The translations under genes and the position numbers were made by a program. DNA of 64,000 bases from CALKWS01 sp051020515 (GTDB lineage: Bacteria > Actinomycetota > Actinomycetes > Actinomycetales > Beutenbergiaceae): NCBI RefSeq assembly GCF_051020515.1, contig NZ_CP194857.1, positions 992,001 to 1,056,000 of the forward strand, in the 5' to 3' direction. The notes under the pieces were generated by a model that did not search any database, had not been told where the DNA came from, and was given only the letters and a program-made list of their open reading frames with translations. Below, piece by piece: positions 57,804 to 64,000 of the stretch (its first letter is position 1; every line of letters begins with the position of its first letter).

Positions 57804-60131
57804 TCAGGCCTGCACGATCGCGCGCGCCTCCCTGGCCGCGGCCACCAGATTGCGCAGTGAGGCCGTGGTCTCCTCATAGCCTCGGGTCTTCAGCCCGCAG
57901 TCGGGGTTGACCCACAACTGGTGCGGGTCCACCGAGCCCAGCGCGATCCGGAGCAGTCCGGTGAGTTCGGCGGTGCTGGGCACCCGGGGTGAGTGGATGT
58001 CGTAGACCCCCGGCCCGATCCCCCGGGCGAAGGAGGAGTCGGCGATGTCCGGGACGATCTCCATCTTGGACCGGGCCGCTTCCACCGAGGTCACGTCGGC
58101 ATCGAGGCCATCGATAGCCCCGATGACCTCACCGAACTCGGAGTAGCACAGGTGGGTGTGCACCTGGGTGGCGTCCCCGGCGCCGGCGGTAGCCAGCCGG
58201 AACGCGTTGACCGACCAGTCCAGGTAGTCCTCGTGTTCTTCCTGGCGCAGCGGCAGCAGTTCCCGAAGCGCCGGCTCATCCACCTGGATCAGCCCGATCC
58301 CGGCCGCCTCCAGATCCGCCACCTCATCGCGCAGCGCCAGGGCCACCTGGTTGGCGGTCTCACCCAGCGGCTGATCATCGCGCACGAAGGACCAGGCCAG
58401 GATCGTCACCGGACCGGTGAGCATGCCCTTGACCGGCTTGTCCGTGCGGGAGGCGGCGTAGGTGGACCACTGCACCGTGATCGGTTCGGGCCGGGACACG
58501 TCACCCCACAGGATCGAGGGCCGGGTGCACCGGGATCCGTAGGACTGCACCCACCCGTTCTGGGTGACCGCGAAACCGTCGAGGTTCTCGGCGAAGTACT
58601 GCACCATGTCGTTGCGCTCGGGCTCGCCGTGCACCAACACATCCAGGCCCAGTTCCTCCTGCAGCGCGATCACCCGGTCGATCTCGGCGCGCATCGCCGC
58701 CAGGTACTCCTCTCCGGTGATGTCGCCGCGTCGTGCCTTCGCCCGGGCGCGCCGCACCTCGGCGGTCTGCGGGAACGACCCGATCGTCGTCGTCGGCAAC
58801 TCCGGTAGGTCCAGCGCCGCCCGCTGGGCGGCCTGCCGGGTGGGGTAGTCGCTGCGCGCGAAGTCGGCCTTCGACAGCCGGCCCGTGCGCTCACGCACCA
58901 CGGGCACCGTGACCCCCTCGGCGCCGGCCCGATTGGCCCGCACCGCGCGGGAGGCCTCGAACGCGTCGGCGGCCCGCTCGGGCCCGGCCGCCAGGGCCCG
59001 GACCTCACCGACCTTCTCATCGGCGAACGCCAGCCAGGACCGCAGCTGCGCGGGCAGCTGGGGTTCATCGGCCACGGTGTGCGGCACGTGGAACAGCGAG
59101 GTGGAGGTGGACACCGCCACGGTGGCCTCGGGCCCGGCAGCGCCGCGCAGGGCGGTGAGTTTCTCGTGGGCGGCGTCCAGGTCGGTGCGCCACACGTTGT
59201 GCCCATCGACCAGCCCGGCCACCACCAGGGTCACCCCGGACAGGTCCGCACCCGCCACGTCGTCGGGGACGTCCCCGCGCACCAGGTCCAGTCCGATCGC
59301 CTCCACCCCGCTTCGGGCCAACGGGGTGAACGCGCTGCCCAGCCGGTGGTAGGGCGCGGCCACGAACAGCGCCGGTCGCTCACTCGCCCCGGCCAGGGTG
59401 GTGTAGACCCGGGAGACCAGTTCGCCGAGTTCGGCCCGGGAGATCGGCCAGGTGTCGGAGACCAGCCCCGGCTCGTCCAGCTGCACCCAGGGAGCACCGG
59501 CCTCGGCGAAGGCGGCCAGCCACCGGGCGTACACCGCGGTCAGGTCATCGATACGGTCCAGCGGGCTGAAGCCGTCCGGGGCCGCCTCACTGGCCTTGGA
59601 CAGCAGCAGGAACGTGATCGGACCCACCAGCACCGGGCGGGTGATCACGCCGTCCTCGGCGGCCTCGGTGAACGCTGCCACGCTGGGGGTCTCAACCAGA
59701 TCGAAGGCGGTCTCCGGGCCGATCTCGGGCACCAGGTAGTGATAGTTGGAGTCGAACCACTTGGTCATCTCCAGCGGTGCCCGGTCACCCTCCCCGCGGG
59801 CCACGGTGAAGTAGCCGGCCAGGTCCAGCGATCCGTTCTGATCGCGCAGGTCGTCGAACCGCGCCGGGATCGCCCCCACCTGTGCGGCCACCGAGAGCAC
59901 CTGGTCATAGAAGGTGAAGTCGGAGGGGATCGAGGCGTCCTGGGCGTCCAGACCCAGGCCACGCAGGCGGGTGCGCAGATCCGCACGCAGCGCGCGTGCG
60001 GATGCGGTCAGTTCGGCGGCGTCGGTGCGGCCGGCCCAGAAGGACTCCACGGCTCGTTTGAGTTCGCGATCCGGGCCGATCCGGGGGTAGCCCAGGATGG
60101 TGGCGGCGGGGAACGGGGTGTGCTGTGTCAT
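57804..60131 (-). CDS. metE: Cobalamin-independent methionine synthase
   Basis: Transfers a methyl group from 5-methyl-tetrahydropteroyl-triglutamate to homocysteine. 775 residues starting MTQHTPFPAATILGYPRIG. Duplicated MetE domains are complete; the zinc site is HTHLCYSEFGEV (His and Cys) plus NPDCGLKTR (Cys), and TTIGSFPQTAEVRRAR marks the second barrel. AGGAAG lies about four bases upstream. It follows metF by 29 bases, so one transcript is likely, and shares the SAM riboswitch at 61191-61286. No frameshift is seen, in contrast to many long genes here. Confidence 0.96.
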   Translation of the reverse strand: MTQHTPFPAATILGYPRIGPDRELKRAVESFWAGRTDAAELTASARALRADLRTRLRGLGLDAQDASIPSDFTFYDQVLSVAAQVGAIPARFDDLRDQNGSLDLAGYFTVARGEGDRAPLEMTKWFDSNYHYLVPEIGPETAFDLVETPSVAAFTEAAEDGVITRPVLVGPITFLLLSKASEAAPDGFSPLDRIDDLTAVYARWLAAFAEAGAPWVQLDEPGLVSDTWPISRAELGELVSRVYTTLAGASERPALFVAAPYHRLGSAFTPLARSGVEAIGLDLVRGDVPDDVAGADLSGVTLVVAGLVDGHNVWRTDLDAAHEKLTALRGAAGPEATVAVSTSTSLFHVPHTVADEPQLPAQLRSWLAFADEKVGEVRALAAGPERAADAFEASRAVRANRAGAEGVTVPVVRERTGRLSKADFARSDYPTRQAAQRAALDLPELPTTTIGSFPQTAEVRRARAKARRGDITGEEYLAAMRAEIDRVIALQEELGLDVLVHGEPERNDMVQYFAENLDGFAVTQNGWVQSYGSRCTRPSILWGDVSRPEPITVQWSTYAASRTDKPVKGMLTGPVTILAWSFVRDDQPLGETANQVALALRDEVADLEAAGIGLIQVDEPALRELLPLRQEEHEDYLDWSVNAFRLATAGAGDATQVHTHLCYSEFGEVIGAIDGLDADVTSVEAARSKMEIVPDIADSSFARGIGPGVYDIHSPRVPSTAELTGLLRIALGSVDPHQLWVNPDCGLKTRGYEETTASLRNLVAAAREARAIVQA

Positions 60132-60160
60132 GAGACTTCCTGTTCGGGTGCGGTTGAAGA

Positions 60161-61153
60161 TCAAGCCGACGACGGCGGGGCCGGGTGGGGGCGCTCCTCG
60201 CCGGGGCTCAGGCCAGGGTGGGAACCGGGGCGCAGCCCGGACCCGTAGAGCAGGTCCAGTGCCGGCGTGGCGGTGTTGAAGGTGTACACGTGCAGGCCGG
60301 GTGCCCCGAGGGCGAGGATGTCGTTGACCAGCGAGCGGGTGGCCTGCAGACCCAGCCGGTAGGCCTCCTGCTTGGAGGCAGCTCCATCCAGCGTGTCCAA
60401 TAGACCCTCGGGGGGGCGTACGCCGGTGAGTTGGTGCAGCTTGCGCAGCCGGCGCGGGTCGGTCAACGGGATCACCCCCGGCAGGATCGGGATGTGCACC
60501 CCGGCCGAGCGGGCCTGTTCCAGCAGCGCGGCGTAGTGCCCGGCGTCGTAGAAGATCTGGGTGATCGCGAAGTCGGCACCGGCCTCCTGCTTCTCCACCA
60601 GGGCGGCGATGTCACGCGGGTCGACCACCGGGTTACCGGTCTTGTCGCGCAGTGCGCCGGGATAGGTCGCCACCGAGATGCTCAGCGGGTTCACCTGCCC
60701 GGTGGTGGCACCGGCATCGCCGAACCGTTCGGCCTCGATGGACCGCAGCAGGCGCACCAGTTGGCTGGAGCGGGTCAGCCCCTGCGGGTGCGGCTCCCAG
60801 TCCGGTTCGCCCGCGGGCGGGTCCCCGCGCAGGGCGAGGAAGTCGCGCACCCCCTCGTCGAGCAGGTCCTCGATCACCCCGCGCAGTTCCCCCGCGGAGG
60901 CCCCCACACAGGTCAGGTGGGCGATCGGGGTGACCTCGGTCTCGGTGACGACCCGCCGGATCAACTCCCGTGAGGTCTCCCGGGTGGAGCCGGACGCGCC
61001 GTAGGTGATGGAGAAGAAGTCCGGTTGGGCCGCGGCCAGTTCCGCGAGGGTGCGCACCAGGGCGCGCTCGCCCTTCTCCGAGCGCGGGGGGTAGAGCTCG
61101 AAGGAGATGGTCGGTCGGTCGGAGGGCACACGAAGAAGGCTAGCCGTGCTCAT
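60161..61153 (-). CDS. metF: Methylenetetrahydrofolate reductase
   Basis: Flavoenzyme reducing 5,10-methylene-THF to 5-methyl-THF, the methyl donor used by MetE. 330 residues: ISFELYPPRSEKGERAL (start of barrel), HLTCVGASAGELR, LALRGDPPAGEPDW and GADFAITQIFYDAG are the conserved strands and folate/FAD-contact segments. The C-terminal 25 residues are Pro/Gly/His-rich and disordered. ATG 61153 lies 38 bases downstream of a SAM-I riboswitch. First gene of the metF-metE operon. Confidence 0.94.
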   Translation of the reverse strand: MSTASLLRVPSDRPTISFELYPPRSEKGERALVRTLAELAAAQPDFFSITYGASGSTRETSRELIRRVVTETEVTPIAHLTCVGASAGELRGVIEDLLDEGVRDFLALRGDPPAGEPDWEPHPQGLTRSSQLVRLLRSIEAERFGDAGATTGQVNPLSISVATYPGALRDKTGNPVVDPRDIAALVEKQEAGADFAITQIFYDAGHYAALLEQARSAGVHIPILPGVIPLTDPRRLRKLHQLTGVRPPEGLLDTLDGAASKQEAYRLGLQATRSLVNDILALGAPGLHVYTFNTATPALDLLYGSGLRPGSHPGLSPGEERPHPAPPSSA

Positions 61154-61190
61154 CGGATGCGCCCGTCGGGGGATGCCTGCATGAAGAACT

Positions 61191-61286
61191 CCATCGGTCC
61201 TGGCGTGAGCACCCTTCCCGCGGGAGGCTTCCGTTGGGGGTTGCTGCGGCGTCGTGGAGCCAGGTCTCTCGGCCGCTCTGGATGGT
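61191..61286 (-). ncRNA. SAM-I (S-box) riboswitch upstream of metF
   Basis: Read on the minus strand, P1 is CCAUC (61285-61281) with GAUGG (61195-61191). After it come AGAG, then P2 GCGGC/GCCGC enclosing GAGAGACCUGGCUC, then the conserved CAGCAACC. P3 follows (CCC/GGG) with GGGUGCUCACGCCAGGACC. The P2 loop CCUGG (61264-61260) is complementary to CCAGG (61203-61199), the expected pseudoknot. All core S-box elements are therefore present in order. With SAM bound, metF-metE expression should fall. A short leader of 37 bases to the ATG leaves room for control at translation initiation. Confidence 0.85.
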
Positions 61287-61439
61287 CGGTAGCCAGACTA
61301 CGGGCCTGCTGCCGGGCAGGCACAAGAGTAAAGTCCGCCCGTCTCATCCCCTGAGATTCCGGTCTGGCTGGCGCCGTGACGCTCGTGAGGTGTCCGCAAC
61401 GCCCCGGGACGCACTCGGCTTGCGCCGTAGGGTGGTCGC

Positions 61440-61957
61440 GTGCGCGCCGACCGGGACCCGATCCATCAGGCCCATCAACAGTGGGTCCGGCACGGCTGGG
61501 CTGAAGCCGCCGACGGCATGGCCCTGGTCACCTCGATCGTGCGGGTCAACCAGTTGCTGGCCGAGCGCATCGATTCGGTCCTGCGCCCGATGGAGTTGAC
61601 CTTCGCCCGGTACGAGGTGCTCCGGTTACTGTCGTTCGCCGCCGGAGGGGAGATGGCGATGTCCCGGATGGGCTCCTTGCTGCAGGTGCACCCGACCAGC
61701 GTGACCAGCCTGGTCGAGCGGCTGGTGCGCAGGGCTACGTGGAGCGGGTGCGCAGCAACTCCGACGGCCGGGTCGTGCTGGCCTCCCTGACCGTTACCGG
61801 GAGGACGGCCGTGGAGGAGGCGACCAGCGCGCTCAACGCCGAGGTCTTCATCCGACCCGGTCTGCCGCCCGAACAGGTTCGGGAACTGACGAAGTTGCTG
61901 GGCCTGATGCGCGCCGACGGCGGCGATCAGGTGCAGCCACCCCCTATCGAGGAATAG
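61440..61957 (+). CDS. MarR-family transcriptional regulator (apparent -1 frameshift)
   Basis: About 172 residues after correction, winged-helix DNA-binding repressor type. LTFARYEVLRLLSFAAGGEMAMSRMGSLLQVHPTSVTSLVERL contains helix 3 to the recognition helix. One added C at 61730/61731 gives LVRQGYVERVRSNSDGRVVLASLT, the wing with the Asp-x-Arg motif, and continues to 61957. Start GTG 61440. It lies 53 bases upstream of icmF on the same strand and could regulate it; MarR proteins of this kind often sense acyl-CoA or aromatic ligands. Confidence 0.85.
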
Positions 61958-62010
61958 TTGGATGTCCTAGTATCTGGAGTAGTCGCACCCGACGGTGAGC
62001 CGAGGACGCC

Positions 62011-64000
62011 ATGACCGAACAAGCACGACCCCTGCATGTGCCGGAGCACCCGGTCCGCGTCGTCACCGCTGCCAGCCTGTTCGACGGGCACGACGCCTCG
62101 ATCAACATCATGCGCCGGATCATGCAGTCCCAGGGCGCCGAGGTGGTGCACCTGGGCCACAACCGGTCGGTGCAGGAGGTCGCCGAAGCCGCACTGGAGG
62201 AGGACGTCCAGGCCGTTGCCGTCTCCTCCTACCAGGGCGGGCACGTGGAGTACTTCGAGTACCTCGTCGACCAGCTCGCCGAACGCGGCGCCGGCCACAT
62301 CAAGGTGGTCGGCGGCGGGGGCGGCGTGATCGTGCCCGAGGAGATCACTCGGCTACGCGAATCGGGAGTGACGATCTTCTCCCCCGAGGACGGTCAACGA
62401 CTCGGACTGCCGGGGATGGTCAACCAGGTCATCGAACAGGCCGACGTCGACCTGTGGGAACTCGGCGGAGCCGACGTCCACGCCGTCCTGGCCGGGGACC
62501 GGACGGCGCTGGCCCGGGCGGTCACCGGCGCCGAACTGGGGCGCATCAGCGAGGCCGACCGAGGCCGGTACGTCGAGGCCGCCGGGCGGCGCACCGTCCC
62601 GGTGCTCGGGATCACCGGCACCGGCGGTTCGGGCAAGTCGTCCCTGACCGATGAGGTGCTGCGCCGCTTCCGGGTGGACCAGGGCGACCGGTTACGCATC
62701 GCGGTGCTGGCCATCGACCCCACGCGGCGTAAGGGCGGTGGTGCGCTGCTGGCCGACCGGATCCGGATGAACGCCCTGGGCGGTGAGCAGACCTACTTCC
62801 GGTCCATGGCGACCCGCGGGGACAGCGAGGTGCCCGAGGCGGTCCCGGCCGTCCTCGACATCCTCAAAGCGGCGGGTTTCGACCTCATCATCGTCGAGAC
62901 CCCCGGGATCGGGCAGGGTGACGCGGGCATCGTTCCGCTGGCCGATGTGTCCCTGTATGTGATGACGCCGGAGTTCGGAGCGGCCAGCCAACTGGAGAAG
63001 ATCGACATGCTCGACTTCGCCGACGTGGTCGCGATCAACAAGTTCGAGCGCCGCGGAGCGATGGATGCGCTGCGCGATGTGGGCCGCCAGATGGTGCGCA
63101 ACCGGGAGGCCTTCGGTTCCAAGCCACAGGACATGCCCGTCTACGGCACCTCCGCGGCCACCTTCAACGACGACGGCGTGACGGCGCTGTACCAGGAGCT
63201 GCGCGACCGGCTCGGCGAACACGGACTGGAGGTGGGCGCGGGCGCGTTGCCCAGAGTCGACGTGCGGTACTCGTCGATGATCACCCCGGTGGTCCCCGCG
63301 GCCCGGGTGCGCTACCTGGCCGAGATCGCCGAAACGGTCCGGGGCTACCATGCCGACACCGAGACCTACGCCGATGCGGCCAGCCGGGTGCAGCACCTGG
63401 AGTTCACACTCGAGGAGTTGTCCGCGGCAGGCAAGGCGCACGACGACGTGGCCCGGCTTGCCGAGGACGCACGCCGGGCGTTGCCGGCCGAGGTGCTCGA
63501 ACAGCAGCAGCAGTGGCCGGCGACGGTGCAGGTCTACTCCGGGACCGAGCACACGGTGCGAGTGCGCGAGCGTGACATCACCACCCGCCTGACCCGGGAG
63601 TCCCTGTCCGGCACGAAGGTGCCCCGGGTGGCACTGCCGCGCTTCCGCGACGCCGGGGACATGGTGCGCTTCTGGCGCCGGGAGAACCTGCCCGGGCGCT
63701 TCCCGTTCACCGCCGGGCTCTATGCGTTCAAGCGGGCCGATGAGGATCCGACCCGGATGTTCGCCGGTGAGGGCGACCCCTTCCGCACCAACCGGCGGTT
63801 CAAGCTGCTCTCCGAGGGCCAGCCGGCCACTCGGCTGTCCACCGCGTTCGATTCGGTCACCCTCTACGGTCACGACCCTGCCGCCCGGCCCGATATCTAC
63901 GGCAAGGTCGGCACCTCCGGTGTCTCGATCGCCTCGCTGGAGGATATGAAGGCTCTCTACGACGGCTTCGACCTGGTGTCGCCGGCGACCTCGGTGTCGA
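62011..64000 (+). CDS. icmF: Fused isobutyryl-CoA mutase, N-terminal part (runs off window)
   Basis: Adenosylcobalamin-dependent acyl-CoA mutase in which the B12 domain, a G-protein chaperone and the mutase are one polypeptide. 663 codons are present and open to the window end. The B12 domain holds LFDGHDASINIM (DxHxxG-type, His27) and GGGGGVIVPEE. The MeaI-like GTPase domain has P-loop GTGGSGKSS (about 203-211), and ETPGIGQGD is switch II. The linker and start of the mutase barrel follow (FPFTAGLYAFKRA, from about 568). It interconverts isobutyryl- and n-butyryl-CoA. Start ATG 62011, with GAGG six bases upstream. Confidence 0.92.
   Translation, partial: MTEQARPLHVPEHPVRVVTAASLFDGHDASINIMRRIMQSQGAEVVHLGHNRSVQEVAEAALEEDVQAVAVSSYQGGHVEYFEYLVDQLAERGAGHIKVVGGGGGVIVPEEITRLRESGVTIFSPEDGQRLGLPGMVNQVIEQADVDLWELGGADVHAVLAGDRTALARAVTGAELGRISEADRGRYVEAAGRRTVPVLGITGTGGSGKSSLTDEVLRRFRVDQGDRLRIAVLAIDPTRRKGGGALLADRIRMNALGGEQTYFRSMATRGDSEVPEAVPAVLDILKAAGFDLIIVETPGIGQGDAGIVPLADVSLYVMTPEFGAASQLEKIDMLDFADVVAINKFERRGAMDALRDVGRQMVRNREAFGSKPQDMPVYGTSAATFNDDGVTALYQELRDRLGEHGLEVGAGALPRVDVRYSSMITPVVPAARVRYLAEIAETVRGYHADTETYADAASRVQHLEFTLEELSAAGKAHDDVARLAEDARRALPAEVLEQQQQWPATVQVYSGTEHTVRVRERDITTRLTRESLSGTKVPRVALPRFRDAGDMVRFWRRENLPGRFPFTAGLYAFKRADEDPTRMFAGEGDPFRTNRRFKLLSEGQPATRLSTAFDSVTLYGHDPAARPDIYGKVGTSGVSIASLEDMKALYDGFDLVSPATSVS

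Noticed and set aside
57804..61440. Cobalamin riboswitch upstream of metE
   Set aside because: No B12-box-like sequence was found. The only structured leader is the SAM-I element before metF, and the 29-base metF-metE gap is too short for one.
1..64000. CRISPR array, tRNA, rRNA, prophage or insertion sequence
   Set aside because: No regularly spaced repeats, cloverleaf-like sequence, rRNA similarity, transposase motifs or phage genes were seen by eye on either strand.

Overview
The window is about 70% GC by eye. It carries genes typical of Actinomycetota: a FdxA-type ferredoxin, the roughly 1,600-residue NAD-dependent glutamate dehydrogenase, DUF5926 and DUF6458 proteins, an S-box upstream of metF-metE, a DtxR/IdeR-type iron box and WXG100 proteins. 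The mix suggests a Micrococcales-like actinobacterium; genus cannot be assigned without a search. It looks like chromosome: no rRNA, tRNA, CRISPR array, transposase or phage gene was found. The only classical accessory island is a type II restriction-modification pair.

Layout. 1-10.2 kb: serS (partial), lipid kinase, flavin reductase and ferredoxin, prephenate dehydratase, a large membrane protein, a GT2 glycosyltransferase, a DUF5926 protein and phosphoglucomutase. 10.2-18.2 kb: a metallo-hydrolase, a four-gene WXG100 (ESX-substrate-like) operon divergent from a membrane protein, a trypsin-like protease coupled to a small protein resembling the protease's own N-terminal domain, and a patatin-like phospholipase. 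18.2-21.1 kb: histidine kinase, sensor-domain membrane protein and a divergent LuxR-type response regulator. 21.2-24.4 kb: beta-phosphoglucomutase-like HAD and a GH65 disaccharide phosphorylase. 24.4-36.3 kb: a dispersed histidine-utilisation set (hutG, hutH, hutU, hutI) with a macro-domain gene, a Gfo/Idh/MocA oxidoreductase and an iron(III) ABC transporter inserted. 36.4-45.5 kb: amidohydrolase, acetyltransferase, restriction endonuclease and cytosine methyltransferase, CPBP protease, HAD phosphatase and glpD. 46-57.7 kb: cupin, flavin-binding-fold protein, YigZ, NAD-glutamate dehydrogenase and several small conserved genes. 57.8-64 kb: metF-metE behind a SAM-I riboswitch, a MarR regulator and the 5' part of icmF.

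How genes work together. HutH, HutU, HutI and HutG take histidine to glutamate, and the glutamate dehydrogenase at 47.9-52.7 kb can feed this to 2-oxoglutarate. GH65 phosphorylase plus beta-phosphoglucomutase gives glucose-6-phosphate, and the alpha-phosphoglucomutase at 8.5 kb links this pool to alpha-glucose-1-phosphate. MetF supplies methyl-tetrahydrofolate to cobalamin-independent MetE, both under SAM control.

Caution. At least seventeen places show a single-base frameshift inside an otherwise intact conserved gene, several in homopolymers or short repeats. Housekeeping genes are hit (ferredoxin, phosphoglucomutase, glpD, glutamate dehydrogenase). The simplest reading is residual indel error in the assembly rather than true pseudogenes, so those genes are given here as full-length loci with the break located. 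Two apparent giant or fused reading frames (ferredoxin-flavin reductase, GH65-HutG) are artefacts of such breaks.
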